Part shown: positions 25,814-35,054 of the stretch, one piece after another
Numbering within the stretch: position 1 is the stretch's first letter
Layout of the letters: each line of letters opens with the position of its first letter
Notes under the pieces: model-generated
Told to the model about the DNA's origin: nothing
Seen by the model: only the letters and a program-made list of their open reading frames with translations
Database searches by the model: none
Made by a program: the position numbers and the translations under genes
NCBI GenBank assembly: GCA_963643215.1
Contig: CAVIJY010000010.1
Location: 1 to 42,877, forward strand
Direction: 5' to 3'
Length of the DNA stretch: 42,877 bases
Origin: Darwinimomas sp963643215
GTDB lineage: Bacteria; Bacillota; Clostridia; Lachnospirales; Lachnospiraceae

Positions 25814-25882
25814 AACGAAGTATATACGGCTGCAGCAAAATCTCAAAACAACACGCGTATCCGTTGATCCGCATACTGCAGC

Positions 25883-25929
25883 AAAGAGCTCCCGTGATAC
25901 CGCTCAAAGCGGTTCTCGGGAGCTCTTTT
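25883..25929 (+). terminator. Terminator of the CheW-SseB gene
   Basis: AAAGAGCTCCCG (25883-25894) pairs with CGGGAGCTCTTT (25917-25928), enclosing a second ACCGCT/AGCGGT hairpin. The last arm runs into TTTTATTTATTT. It lies between convergent genes, so it may also slow transcription from the minus strand. Confidence 0.9.
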
Positions 25930-25981
25930 ATTTATTTGTCCGCCTTTGCAGACATCATCAAGGAAGAAACTTCAAACTCTG

Positions 25982-26944
25982 TCATCTCGGGTTTGCCGGA
26001 TGGTTCACCGGCCAGTCAGGTTTCTGACCGCTCAGAACCTTATCTATCTGCTCTGCCGCCTGTACAGCCATGAGCGTCATGCAATCCTCCGTATTGGAAG
26101 CCATATGCGGTGTGACACTCGCGTTGGGCAGGTGGAGCAGCGGATTGTCCTGTGCAGGAGGCTCCTGGTTGAATACATCTGTGAAGGCGCCTCGTATGCT
26201 TCCGCTTTCAAGCGCTGCTATCAGTGCGAGCTCATCAACCACCTCTCCTCTCGCACAGTTGATGAACAGTGCGTCGGACTTCATCATGTCAAACTCCCTG
26301 CTGCCTATGCAGCCTGCATTGTCCGCAGTCAGCGGCATGTGAAGAGTCACTACATCGCCCTCGCTGAAGGCGCGATCCCAGTCAACCATCGTCACATACT
26401 CAGGGGTCGCCTTTGAATTCGGATGCGGATCATATGCGATGATATTCATTCCGAGTCCGAAGTGAGCCTTTTGCGCAACAGACCTTCCGATTCTTCCGAA
26501 TCCGATTATCGCCAGCGTCTTTCCCGCGAGATCTATGCCCTTATGATCATTTTTAAAGAAGAAATTGTCCTTCTTCAAGGCATCACTCAGCAGGAACATG
26601 TTGCGCGCGGCAGCTATCATCGCACCTATCACAAACTCCGCAACCGTATTCGTGGTAGAATCCGGAGCATTGGTCACATAGATACCAAGTTCCTCTGCGA
26701 CCTTCAGATCCACATTGTTGTATCCCGCGCCGTGACGGGCGACGATCTTCAGCTTGCTACCTGCCTCCAGCACCGCCTTGGTACACGGCGCTGTCCTGAG
26801 CAGTATAGCGTCACAGTCAACCACATCTCTGACCAGATCCGCCTCGGCGGCTCCGGTTCCGTTCTTTATCTCATAACCCCGCTGTGTCAGAAAGTCCACA
26901 CCCTCCTGCGCTACAGCCTGGGGAATCAATACCCTGTATGCCAT
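25982..26944 (-). CDS. D-2-hydroxyacid dehydrogenase
   Basis: A 320-residue NAD(P)-dependent dehydrogenase of the phosphoglycerate-dehydrogenase-like family. The dinucleotide motif GFGRIG is at 148-153. The catalytic triad is intact: Arg232 (NCARGE), Glu261 (NQEPP) and His280 (TPHMAS). There is no ACT regulatory domain, so it is probably not the serine-pathway SerA. The start is ATG 26944 with AGAGGA upstream. It lies 36 nt after the TRAP permease gene in the same unit, which suggests that it oxidises or reduces a 2-hydroxy or 2-keto acid taken up by that transporter (inferred). Confidence 0.88.
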   Translation of the reverse strand: MAYRVLIPQAVAQEGVDFLTQRGYEIKNGTGAAEADLVRDVVDCDAILLRTAPCTKAVLEAGSKLKIVARHGAGYNNVDLKVAEELGIYVTNAPDSTTNTVAEFVIGAMIAAARNMFLLSDALKKDNFFFKNDHKGIDLAGKTLAIIGFGRIGRSVAQKAHFGLGMNIIAYDPHPNSKATPEYVTMVDWDRAFSEGDVVTLHMPLTADNAGCIGSREFDMMKSDALFINCARGEVVDELALIAALESGSIRGAFTDVFNQEPPAQDNPLLHLPNASVTPHMASNTEDCMTLMAVQAAEQIDKVLSGQKPDWPVNHPANPR

Positions 26945-26980
26945 GTTATTTCCTCTCCATATTATATTTGCAGCCAATGC

Positions 26981-28933
26981 TTAAGCGGCTGCGCTCTTAA
27001 CCTTCTTGGCCTTCATGATCTGCACGCCGTATACTGCCGCCAGACATATCGCACCGATGATATCCGTTGTTGTTCCCGGAACCATCATGAATACCGCGCC
27101 TATAAATGCCGCAATTGTCTGAATTATATTAAGATTGCCCTTAAAATATCGCTGTACTGCGGTAGCCAGTCCGAAGGAGCCTATGAGTGCCGAGATGATC
27201 GCCATTATGATGCTTCCCGTGCTTCCGATTCCGAGAAGCGCCGGATCTACGCAGAACATGAACGGAAGCAGAAAGCCTGCAAGCGACAGTCTCCATGCTA
27301 CAAGACCGGTCTTTATCGCATCCGCATCCGCTATTCCGGCTGCCGTATAGGCTGCAACCGCTACAGGCGGAGTAACATTGGCCATGATTCCAAAGTAGAA
27401 TACGAAGAAGTGTGCCGCTATCTTAAGCACGCCCATCTCCTCAAGGGCGGGAACTATCAGTGTTGCAAGAAGTACATATGCAGCCGATGTCGGCATTCCC
27501 ATTCCGAGGATGACCGATGTAAGCATCGTCAGGAAAAGAAGTAAAAATACATGTCCGCCGGATATGGCGATCAGCAGTGATGACAGCTTGTATCCGATAC
27601 CTGTCAGCATCAGTATACCTACTATGATTCCGGCAGTTCCTGTCGTCAGTGCGATACTTATCATTCCCTTAGAGGAATCTGCTATCAGTTCCAGCGTCTC
27701 CTTGGGCGACTTTCTCTTCTTGGGGTAGAACAGCATGATCGCAATCAGGAATATGATCGAGAAAAATGCTGACTTCTGTGCCGAATATCTGATTCCTACC
27801 AGAAGCACTACAAGCACAACCAGAGGGAGAATCAGGAACCAGCCATTGCTGAACTCCTCCTTGAAATCAGGAAGCTCCTCCTTCGGCTGGCCCAGCAGAT
27901 TGTGCTTGACCGCTTCAAGATCTATCATCATAAACAGCGCTATATAGTAAAGAACCGCCGGTATGATAGCTGCAACAAGGATATCCGAGTATGAGCCTAT
28001 ATAATCTGCCATGATAAATGCCGCCGCACCCATGACAGGGGGCATCAGCTGTCCGCCGCTGGAGGCAGCCGTCTCAACCGCTCCTGCGAACTCCGGATCA
28101 AATCCGCTCTTCTTCATCAGCGGAATAGTAAACGAACCTGTTCCTACAACATTGGCCACAGCACTTCCGGATATCGTTCCGAACAATGATGAAGCAACAA
28201 CCGCCACCTTGGCGGGACCGCCTCTGTATCCGCCTATCAGAGCCTGTGTCAGACGAATGAATACATCTCCGGCTCCCGAGGCCTCCAGAACGCCTGCAAA
28301 GATGACAAAGATGGAAACATATATCGATGAAACTCCCAGAGGTGTACCGAATATACCGTTTGTTCCCTTAAAGAGAAGCTCGCATATACGCGTCCAGCTG
28401 TAGCCTCTGTGTGCGATGCTCTGCGGAAGATAAGGTCCTGCAAAGGCATACGCGATGCATATGATGGCTATGATCGGCATCGCTGCGCCGACCACCTTCC
28501 ATGTAAAGTACAGCAGCATGATGACCAGCATCGTTCCAAGGATTATCTCTGTAGTTGTCATGGTTCCGCTTGATTTCCACATGATGTCCGCCAGCGAATA
28601 GGAATAGATGCCTATGACCGCGAGCGCTGCTATGAGAATCAGGCTTACTATGATTCTGGTCACGCTCACATCCTTGCCCTTGTACTTTCCGCCCTTTACC
28701 AGATTGTAGCAAAGCGGAACAAGCATCATGCTGAGCGTCAGATGCACTATACGCTGCTGGTATGCGGCGAGAGCTCCGAAATACGATGTGTAGATATGGA
28801 ATCCCGCCAGCGCCAGACCGATCACAAAGATCAATATGTTCTGAATTTTCCAGTATCCGGTGTTCTTTTCTGCAGCTGCGGCGACATTATCTTTAGTCGT
28901 CTTATCTGTAGATGTGGTTTTCTCCGTTGCCAT
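26981..28933 (-). CDS. TRAP transporter fused permease (4TM/12TM)
   Basis: A 650-residue polytopic membrane protein fusing the small (DctQ-like) and large (DctM-like) TRAP subunits, the form that works with TAXI-type binding proteins. Many hydrophobic segments run from residue 28 to the end. The DctM-like part has GVLEASGAGDVFI, the SSLFGTISGSAVANVVGTG signature and AASSGGQLMPPVMGAAAF. It drives secondary, ion-gradient-linked uptake of organic anions. The N-terminus (1-25) is a hydrophilic Thr/Lys-rich cytosolic tail. The start is ATG 28933 with AGGAGA upstream. It follows the binding-protein gene by 73 nt. Confidence 0.92.
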   Translation of the reverse strand: MATEKTTSTDKTTKDNVAAAAEKNTGYWKIQNILIFVIGLALAGFHIYTSYFGALAAYQQRIVHLTLSMMLVPLCYNLVKGGKYKGKDVSVTRIIVSLILIAALAVIGIYSYSLADIMWKSSGTMTTTEIILGTMLVIMLLYFTWKVVGAAMPIIAIICIAYAFAGPYLPQSIAHRGYSWTRICELLFKGTNGIFGTPLGVSSIYVSIFVIFAGVLEASGAGDVFIRLTQALIGGYRGGPAKVAVVASSLFGTISGSAVANVVGTGSFTIPLMKKSGFDPEFAGAVETAASSGGQLMPPVMGAAAFIMADYIGSYSDILVAAIIPAVLYYIALFMMIDLEAVKHNLLGQPKEELPDFKEEFSNGWFLILPLVVLVVLLVGIRYSAQKSAFFSIIFLIAIMLFYPKKRKSPKETLELIADSSKGMISIALTTGTAGIIVGILMLTGIGYKLSSLLIAISGGHVFLLLFLTMLTSVILGMGMPTSAAYVLLATLIVPALEEMGVLKIAAHFFVFYFGIMANVTPPVAVAAYTAAGIADADAIKTGLVAWRLSLAGFLLPFMFCVDPALLGIGSTGSIIMAIISALIGSFGLATAVQRYFKGNLNIIQTIAAFIGAVFMMVPGTTTDIIGAICLAAVYGVQIMKAKKVKSAAA

Positions 28934-29006
28934 GCTTCTCCTCTCCTTATATGCAATATGTAAGATGTGCTTTATATGTCAACCCCCGTTGCCCTTATCG
29001 CACCTG

Positions 29007-30023
29007 TCATTTCCAGGCACCGATCTCCTTGAGATACTTAATCGATCCCGGATGCATCTCAAGCAGTCCGTCAAGACCCCTTGTGGCATTCTCCACACTC
29101 CACTCGCTGCACTGCGGATATGCTGCCACCAGCTGATCATTGTTCTCATAAAGCGCCTTTACTATCTGATATACCTCATCCTCGCTGAGATTCTTGCTTC
29201 CTACCAGGATGCTGGCGGATCCGAAGCTTCGCTCAACAGCGTCTGTCTGCCCGTTATACACATTTGCGGGAATGGATGCCGGAATGTAGTACGGGCACTC
29301 CGCCATGATCTTGTCGTACTGCTCCTGATCCAGATCAAGAAGTCTCAATCCCTTGGATGCGGCTGCAGTTGCTACAGGTGATGCAGGCAGCGTGCTCATG
29401 ATGCATACCGCGTCTACATTGCCGTCAACCAGCGATTCTGCTCCGTCTCCGTGAGCCAGATACTCAGGTGTCCAGTCCACATTGATCTCATATCCGTATG
29501 CCTCCATGATGGTTTTCATCGCATCTCCCGCAACGGATCCGGCAGGTCCTACCGCAATCTTCTTGCCCTTAAGATCTGCATATGATTTGATGTCGCCATC
29601 CGCGGTGGTATAAACCTGCAGTGTTGTCAGATGGCCTCCCATGATTCCGTAGATAGAATCCTTTGCGACCTGCTTTCCCTCAAAGCTTCCCTTGCCGTCC
29701 AGTGCCAGCGCAAGAACATCCGATGCCGTAAATGCCAGCTCGACATTGTTGTTTTCCGCCAGCAGTATATTCTCCGAGGAGCCTCCGGTTACCTCGATAT
29801 TGGCAGATACACCCTCCATATTTTTGTTTATGATATCCGCCATCGCTGTACCTATGATGGAGAATGCGCCTCCTGACGATGATGTGGCTATGGAGATATA
29901 CTTTGTCTTCCCTGATGATGCCGCTCCCGACCCCGTGGTCTCTGATGAGCCGCAGCCGGTCAATGCCGCCGCCATCGCAAGGCTCATAGCCATTGCCGCA
30001 AATCTCTTAATGCCTGTCTTCAT
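29007..30023 (-). CDS. TAXI-family TRAP solute-binding lipoprotein
   Basis: A 338-residue extracytoplasmic binding protein. The lipoprotein signal ends in the lipobox LTGC with Cys24, followed by a Gly/Ser-rich linker. The mature domain shows the TAXI pattern: SIATSSSGGAFSIIGTAMADI, a VTGGSSENILLAENN segment and the LKGKKIAVGPAGSVAGDAMK block. It captures the substrate at the membrane surface for the fused permease encoded next. The ligand is unknown; TAXI proteins often bind glutamate or other small organic acids. The start is ATG 30023 behind AAGGAGG. A palindrome shared with the GntR gene lies upstream. Confidence 0.92.
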   Translation of the reverse strand: MKTGIKRFAAMAMSLAMAAALTGCGSSETTGSGAASSGKTKYISIATSSSGGAFSIIGTAMADIINKNMEGVSANIEVTGGSSENILLAENNNVELAFTASDVLALALDGKGSFEGKQVAKDSIYGIMGGHLTTLQVYTTADGDIKSYADLKGKKIAVGPAGSVAGDAMKTIMEAYGYEINVDWTPEYLAHGDGAESLVDGNVDAVCIMSTLPASPVATAAASKGLRLLDLDQEQYDKIMAECPYYIPASIPANVYNGQTDAVERSFGSASILVGSKNLSEDEVYQIVKALYENNDQLVAAYPQCSEWSVENATRGLDGLLEMHPGSIKYLKEIGAWK

Positions 30024-30107
30024 AATCTGCCTCCTTGATCTTTAGTACCTGCTGTGACGCGTTTTATTTTTTCTTAAATCACTTAGCACTTTTTTAATGT
30101 TGCAATA

Positions 30108-30121
30108 ACTGTTATAACACT
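30108..30121. promoter_or_regulatory. Candidate GntR operator upstream of the TRAP operon
   Basis: ACTGTTATAACACT, matching 13 of 14 positions of the perfect palindrome in front of the GntR gene. The core TGTTATAACA (30110-30119) is perfectly symmetric. It lies about 85 nt before the binding-protein start. Confidence 0.7.
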
Positions 30122-30218
30122 TTGCCCGTGATGATAATCAGCCTCTCGGCTGACCTCTATCATCCTCTGCTGCCAGTACCTTTGATGTCTGCAAGTATCG
30201 CCTGTACGGCAGCTCCCG

Positions 30219-30887
30219 TCATCCTTCCGGTATGTTGTTCGCAGCCAGTATATTCACCAGCGAATCGTTGACATGCTCCCGCATCACAACCTCCGCCGCG
30301 TCGGGATCACCCTTGGCTATCTCGTCCAGAAGCATCCGGTGCCAATACCTGGGATATTGCTCCTTTGGAGCACTGGTGTCCAATGCAGTGCACAACACTC
30401 CGAAGAGATTGATCTTCCTGAGTGAATCTGTCAGCAGCGGATTGTCCGTAAACTGAGTCAGCTTTGTATGAAAATCAATATGCGCCTTTCGGCTGTTCAC
30501 TGCTGTCTCATCCTTATACGGCACGGTATCCAGCTCAGTCGCCACGGCTATCAGCTCGTTGTACTGCTCCTTTGTCATGGTTCTTGCCAGTATCCTTGCT
30601 GTCTGACACTCTATGGCCTCGCGAAGCTCATAGCTTTGCTTGATCTTCTCCAGTGTAGGTATCGCGACAAATGACCCCCACTGCGGCTTCGATTCAACCA
30701 GTCTGTCCTCTTCAAGCTTCTTTAAAGCCTCGATAACAGGAATGACACTCACGCCTGTGACTTCCGCCATCTTTCTCCGGGAAAGCCGCATTCCCGGCTG
30801 GTATTCACCCTCCAGAATCTTCTGGGAGATGATCCGGTATGCTATCTCCGAGGCTGTCTGGAAATTTTCCTCTTTAATTTCCTTCAT
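30219..30887 (-). CDS. GntR/FadR-family (FCD) transcriptional regulator
   Basis: A 222-residue repressor-type protein. The N-terminal winged helix (about 8-75) contains GEYQPGMRLSRRKMAEVTGV and VIEALKKLEEDRLVES. The C-terminal FCD ligand-binding helical domain (about 85-215) has the usual YELREAIECQTARI start and the metal-ligand-like HIDFHTKL and HVND histidines. FCD domains bind small organic acids, in keeping with the adjacent TRAP operon and hydroxyacid dehydrogenase. The start is ATG 30887 with a GAGG site. It is 195 nt upstream of the binding-protein gene in the same direction. Confidence 0.9.
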   Translation of the reverse strand: MKEIKEENFQTASEIAYRIISQKILEGEYQPGMRLSRRKMAEVTGVSVIPVIEALKKLEEDRLVESKPQWGSFVAIPTLEKIKQSYELREAIECQTARILARTMTKEQYNELIAVATELDTVPYKDETAVNSRKAHIDFHTKLTQFTDNPLLTDSLRKINLFGVLCTALDTSAPKEQYPRYWHRMLLDEIAKGDPDAAEVVMREHVNDSLVNILAANNIPEG

Positions 30888-30931
30888 GCTGACCTCACTT
30901 CTTTTGCTTACATTCAGTTATCTCTTGTATG

Positions 30932-30963
30932 ACTGTTATAACAGTGCTTTCAGTCCAAGACAA
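30932..30963 (-). promoter_or_regulatory. GntR gene promoter with overlapping operator
   Basis: The -35 TTGTCT (30963-30958) and -10 TATAAC (30940-30935) are separated by 17 nt. The perfect 14-bp palindrome ACTGTTATAACAGT (30932-30945) covers the -10 box, as expected for autorepression. Confidence 0.75.
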
Positions 30964-31072
30964 GTCTGATCTTAATCGTTTTTTAATCTTTGTGAGCCTG
31001 GCACAAATATCTCTATGATTTTTGTGAAGTATTTAAAGAGCCCGAGCATATTGATACATTTCCCGATATGAC

Positions 31073-31114
31073 AAGTAAGCGGCCTGACTCACGAAAGAGC
31101 CCGACCGCTTACTT
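31073..31114. other. Inverted repeat downstream of the P-type ATPase
   Basis: A 10-bp inverted repeat, AAGTAAGCGG (31073-31082) and CCGCTTACTT (31105-31114), flanks a 22-nt loop. It lies just past the ATPase stop on the minus strand. No T-run follows, so its role as a terminator is uncertain. Confidence 0.4.
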
Positions 31115-31157
31115 AGCGCAAAAGCTGTTTATATCTGCTTGTATCGTTTCGTATTGG

Positions 31158-33059
31158 TTATTCCGGCTTTACATCTCTTACCGTCATACAGCGCATCGCA
31201 TTCAGGACTGCAAGCACCATAACACCAACATCAGCAAATATCGCCGCCCACATGTTGGAAAGTCCGAGAGCTGTAAGTATCAGACACCCGACCTTGATGA
31301 TGATTGCGAAGCAGATGTTCTGCTTTACTATTCTCAGGCATTTGCGGGAGATTCTGATCGCCGTCACTATCTTCAGCGGATCATCGTCCATCAGTACAAC
31401 ATCGGCCGCCTCGATAGCCGCATCTGATCCCATAGCGCCCATGGCTATTCCGATATCTGCGCGCGACAGCACCGGAGCATCATTGATTCCGTCGCCTACA
31501 AATGCCAGCACATCATCCTCCGATGTCTTGGCCGCCAGCAGCTTCTCAACCTGCGCCACCTTGTCCTGAGGAAGAAGCTCGCTGTATACGGTATCTATGC
31601 CGAGATCCGCTGCCACCCTGTCGGCAACCTTTTTTGTGTCGCCCGTCAGCATGACCGTCTCGGTCACACCGCTTTTTTTCAGTTCCCGAACAGCCTGTGC
31701 GCTGTGCTCCTTTGGAATATCCGATATCACTATATGTCCGGCATATCTGCCGTCCAGTGCTGTATGAAGCACGGTTCCGGCGCTGTCAACATCACGCCAG
31801 CTCGCGCCTACCGCGTCCATCATCTTTGTGTTGCCTACCGCGACCTCGCAGCCATTGACGCAAGCCTTGATTCCGCGTCCGGCGATCTCCTCGACATTCT
31901 CCACGCTGCAGCTGTCAGCCTCGTGCTCGTAAGCCTTTCTCAAGGATACTGCTATCGGATGATTGGAATATCTCTCGGCATGGGCCGCCATATGAAGCAG
32001 CTCATGGTCTCCGCTCTCAGCCTCTGCGGCAATCTTTGTCACCTCGAAGACTCCCTTTGTCAGAGTACCGGTTTTGTCAAATACAACTGTCTTTGTGTTG
32101 GCCAGAATCTCAAGATAGTTAGAGCCCTTTACCAGGATTCCGTGGCTGCTGGCGCCGCCTATCCCGGCAAAGAACGAAAGCGGTATACTGATAACCAGCG
32201 CACACGGGCAGCTCACGACAAGAAATGTCAATGCGCGGTACAGCCACATACTCCATGCCGGTGCTGCACCTATGATCATGGATACAACCGGCGGTATGAT
32301 CGCCAGCGCGATGGCCGAGTATACTACTGCCGGGGTATAGACTCTGGAAAACTTTGTTATGAACTTCTCGGAATGTGACTTTCTTGATCCGGCATCCTCT
32401 ATCAGCTCAAGCACCTTGGAGACAGTTGATTCGCCGAACTCCTTGGTCGTGCGAACCTTTATCAGGCCGCTCATATTGATGCATCCGCTGATCACGGCAT
32501 CGCCCTCCTGCACATCGCGGGGAATCGACTCTCCTGTCAAAGCCGCTGTATCTATAGAGGACTTTCCGTCAAGCACTACTCCGTCTATCGGAATCTTTTC
32601 ACCCGGCTGCACCACGATGACCGTACCGATCTCTACATCATCGGGATCCACCTGCTCCAGCTGTCCGTCCTCTCCCTCGATATTGGCATAATCCGGGCTG
32701 ATATCCATCAGCTCTGTGATGTTTCTGCGGCTCTTTCCTACCGCATAACTCTGGAACCATTCTCCGATCTGATAAAACAGCATAACCGCGATAGCCTCAT
32801 TGTAGTCGCCGCTTTTGGTGATAAGTGCCAGCACGATAGCGCCTACCGTAGCAATCGCCATGAGCAGGCACTCGTCGAAGGGCTGCCTGTTTTTGATTCC
32901 AGCTGCCGCCTTCCCCAGGATATCGTATCCTATGATCGCATAAACCAGCATATACAATGCGAAACGCGGTATACCTGCCACCGGTATGAAGCCCAGAGCG
33001 ATCATCATAGCTGAGGCTATGACGATACGTATCAGATTCTTCTTTTGCTTTTTATTCAT
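31158..33059 (-). CDS. Heavy-metal P1B-type ATPase (Zn/Cd/Pb type)
   Basis: A 633-residue ATP-driven metal exporter in the cytoplasmic membrane. Seen: actuator motif LTGESIP (174-180), membrane metal-site motif SCPCALV (CPC at 284-286), phosphorylation site FDKTGTLTKG with Asp328, the SNHPIA motif and the hinge FVGDGINDAPVLS. The CPC motif with a C-terminal membrane Asp (WAAIFADVGV) fits the ZntA/CadA-type Zn/Cd/Pb subclass. The usual N-terminal metal-binding domain is missing; the protein starts directly at the first membrane segment. The start is ATG 33059 with GAGG. It is divergent from an ArsR-family regulator with operator-like repeats between. Confidence 0.93.
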   Translation of the reverse strand: MNKKQKKNLIRIVIASAMMIALGFIPVAGIPRFALYMLVYAIIGYDILGKAAAGIKNRQPFDECLLMAIATVGAIVLALITKSGDYNEAIAVMLFYQIGEWFQSYAVGKSRRNITELMDISPDYANIEGEDGQLEQVDPDDVEIGTVIVVQPGEKIPIDGVVLDGKSSIDTAALTGESIPRDVQEGDAVISGCINMSGLIKVRTTKEFGESTVSKVLELIEDAGSRKSHSEKFITKFSRVYTPAVVYSAIALAIIPPVVSMIIGAAPAWSMWLYRALTFLVVSCPCALVISIPLSFFAGIGGASSHGILVKGSNYLEILANTKTVVFDKTGTLTKGVFEVTKIAAEAESGDHELLHMAAHAERYSNHPIAVSLRKAYEHEADSCSVENVEEIAGRGIKACVNGCEVAVGNTKMMDAVGASWRDVDSAGTVLHTALDGRYAGHIVISDIPKEHSAQAVRELKKSGVTETVMLTGDTKKVADRVAADLGIDTVYSELLPQDKVAQVEKLLAAKTSEDDVLAFVGDGINDAPVLSRADIGIAMGAMGSDAAIEAADVVLMDDDPLKIVTAIRISRKCLRIVKQNICFAIIIKVGCLILTALGLSNMWAAIFADVGVMVLAVLNAMRCMTVRDVKPE

Positions 33060-33077
33060 GATTCAGCCTCATTTTCT

Positions 33078-33099
33078 CGATTAAGTATATGTTTAATCG
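33078..33099. promoter_or_regulatory. Candidate ArsR/SmtB operator near the ATPase gene
   Basis: CGATTAA (33078-33084) and TTAATCG (33093-33099) flank an 8-nt centre. The inner 18-nt core matches the second site at 33171-33194 in 16 of 18 positions. It lies about 20 nt upstream of the ATPase start. Confidence 0.75.
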
Positions 33100-33170
33100 T
33101 TGACTACACTATACAGCCTCGATACCCCTGTGTCAATATCTGTCAGGCGAAGTTTTTATGTTATTTCATA

Positions 33171-33194
33171 AAGATTAAGCATTTGTTTAATCTT
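33171..33194. promoter_or_regulatory. Candidate ArsR/SmtB operator near the regulator gene
   Basis: AAGATTAA (33171-33178) and TTAATCTT (33187-33194) flank GCATTTGT. The right arm overlaps a TTGCGT (33193-33198) that is 17 nt from TATTCT, a plausible promoter for the regulator gene. The layout fits metal-relieved repression of both divergent genes. Confidence 0.75.
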
Positions 33195-33274
33195 GCGTTT
33201 TTTATCATTTTCATGTATTCTTACTACTATCGATTGTATCTTCGATTCCGATACAGAAGTAAACGGAGCATATC

Positions 33275-33640
33275 ATGACAGAGATAAAAAAAGAGCTTCC
33301 GCATCATCATGATGACGAAAGCAACAATATCATACAGCATTTTCCGGACGCGCATGTCATCGAGGCGGTCGCCGAGGCGATGAAGCAGCTCGGCGATCCT
33401 AGCCGTCTCAGAATATTCTGGTTTTTGTGCCACACACAGGAATGTGTTCTGGATATCGCAGCCGCGGTAGAGATGTCCTCTCCCGCGGTCTCTCACCATC
33501 TTCGGCTTCTCAAGGCTGCCGGACTCATAGTTTCACATCGTTCCGGCAAGGAGATGTTCTACAAGGCTGCCGACACCCCGCTTGTCGAGCATCTGCATCA
33601 TACGATAGAGGAGCTCGGCGACATCTCCTGCCCGCGGTAG
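33275..33640 (+). CDS. ArsR/SmtB-family metal-sensing repressor
   Basis: A 121-residue winged-helix repressor. Residues 8-13 contain a His/Asp cluster (HHHDDE) and the C-terminus has HLHHTIEE, both suited to metal binding at the dimer interface. The central part shows LGDPSRLRIFWFL and the recognition helix SSPAVSHHLRLLKAAGLI, then a beta wing (SHRSGKEMFYKA). Relatives release DNA when Zn, Cd or Pb binds; the exact metal is not readable. The start is ATG 33275 with GGAG. It is divergent from the P-type ATPase that it very likely controls. Confidence 0.92.
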   Translation: MTEIKKELPHHHDDESNNIIQHFPDAHVIEAVAEAMKQLGDPSRLRIFWFLCHTQECVLDIAAAVEMSSPAVSHHLRLLKAAGLIVSHRSGKEMFYKAADTPLVEHLHHTIEELGDISCPR

Positions 33641-33660
33641 CAGTCTATGGCGGCAGCAGC

Positions 33661-34974
33661 CTATGCTCTGCGATCCGAATCTGAATATACTATCTGCCCC
33701 GAGCAGATGGTCATCTTTACCTTTCCGTAAAGCCTCTGTCCGATGAACGGAGAGTTTGAGGCCTTGGAGTGAAAATGCTCCGGTACTGTCCATTCCTCCT
33801 GCGGATCAAACAGCACGATGTCTCCGGGGCCTCCGGGACTCAGATATCCCGCATCCAGCTTGTAAAGCCTTGACGGATTGACCGTCAGCGCACGGATGGC
33901 CGTCATCAGCGGCACCTGTCCGGTGCGCACCGTATGTGTGATGACCAGTCCCAGCGCGGTTTCCAGCCCCAGTATGCCGCTTGGAGCCTTTTCTATCGGC
34001 TGCAGCTTCTCCTGTGCGCTGTGCGGTGCGTGATCCGTCGCTATCATGTCTATCGTCCCGTCAGCAAGCCCCGCAATAAGCGCCTGACGATCCTGCTCTG
34101 TGCGAAGCGGCGGATTGACTCTGGCAAGTGAGCCCTTGTCCAGCACCAGCTCCTCGGTGGCGGACAGATGTGACGGTGTCACCTCGGCATATACGCATAT
34201 TCCGTTCTTTTTTGCATCACGAATCAGCTGCACCGTCACCGCGCTTGACACATGCTGTATATCCAGCCTTGCGCCGATCTTCCGATTGAGCATGATGTCG
34301 CGCGCCGCCAGCACATACTCGGCCTCGTCCGGAGCGCCTCCAAGTCCGAGCGCATCCGAGACACGCCCTTTGTTCACTCCCGGGCTAAGCATCAATGCCG
34401 GAGCTTCTTCATGCAGTGAGATAGGCACATCGAGCTCACCGCATATCCTCATGGCCTCTGCCAGCAACCGTTCATCCTGTATCGGGATGCCGTCATCCGT
34501 AAAGCCAACGGCTCCTGCCTCCTTCAGCCTCTTCATATCCGTCAGCTGCTCACCCTTCATGGCGCGGGTGACATTGGCTGTCTGAAGCACATGTATCGCC
34601 AGCTCCTTCTGACGCGCCCGCAGCTCTTCAAGTACCTCTGCATTGTCTATGCACGGGGAGGTATTGGCCATACACACCACGGTGGTATATCCTCCCGCTG
34701 CCGCCGCCGCCGCTCCTGTTGTTATATCCTCTTTGTATGTAAGCCCCGGATCGCGGAAATGCACATGAACATCCACAAATCCCGGAGCTGCCGTCCACCC
34801 GGCTGCGTCTATCACCTGCTCATATCGCTGCTCCTCTGAGTGTTCCCGCGTCTTCGGGCGCTCCTGCGGTTTTTCGATGCTCCTGATCCTTCCGTCATCA
34901 TCTATAACTATATCCATGACAGCGTCCGTTCCCGATGCAGGATCCATAACCCGTGCTGATTTGATAAGCTTCAT
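33661..34974 (-). CDS. pyrC: Dihydroorotase
   Basis: Zinc enzyme of pyrimidine synthesis that cyclises carbamoyl aspartate to dihydroorotate. The 437-residue product is of the longer class I type. The metal site HVHFRDPG has His70 and His72. The later metal and substrate motifs are IQHVSS, the EVTPSHL segment and ATDHAPH. An Arg/Glu-rich insert (about 36-52) precedes the first barrel strand. The start is ATG 34974 behind GGAGGAG; the open frame further upstream is rejected. It converges on the ArsR gene with a 20-nt gap. No other pyr genes are nearby. Confidence 0.94.
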   Translation of the reverse strand: MKLIKSARVMDPASGTDAVMDIVIDDDGRIRSIEKPQERPKTREHSEEQRYEQVIDAAGWTAAPGFVDVHVHFRDPGLTYKEDITTGAAAAAAGGYTTVVCMANTSPCIDNAEVLEELRARQKELAIHVLQTANVTRAMKGEQLTDMKRLKEAGAVGFTDDGIPIQDERLLAEAMRICGELDVPISLHEEAPALMLSPGVNKGRVSDALGLGGAPDEAEYVLAARDIMLNRKIGARLDIQHVSSAVTVQLIRDAKKNGICVYAEVTPSHLSATEELVLDKGSLARVNPPLRTEQDRQALIAGLADGTIDMIATDHAPHSAQEKLQPIEKAPSGILGLETALGLVITHTVRTGQVPLMTAIRALTVNPSRLYKLDAGYLSPGGPGDIVLFDPQEEWTVPEHFHSKASNSPFIGQRLYGKVKMTICSGQIVYSDSDRRA

Positions 34975-35054
34975 GATCTCCTCCGCTGCTGCGATTCTCT
35001 GTAACAGCACGCAAATCGTTCTCGCGCTGCGCCTTCTCATCGGGAATGAATATA

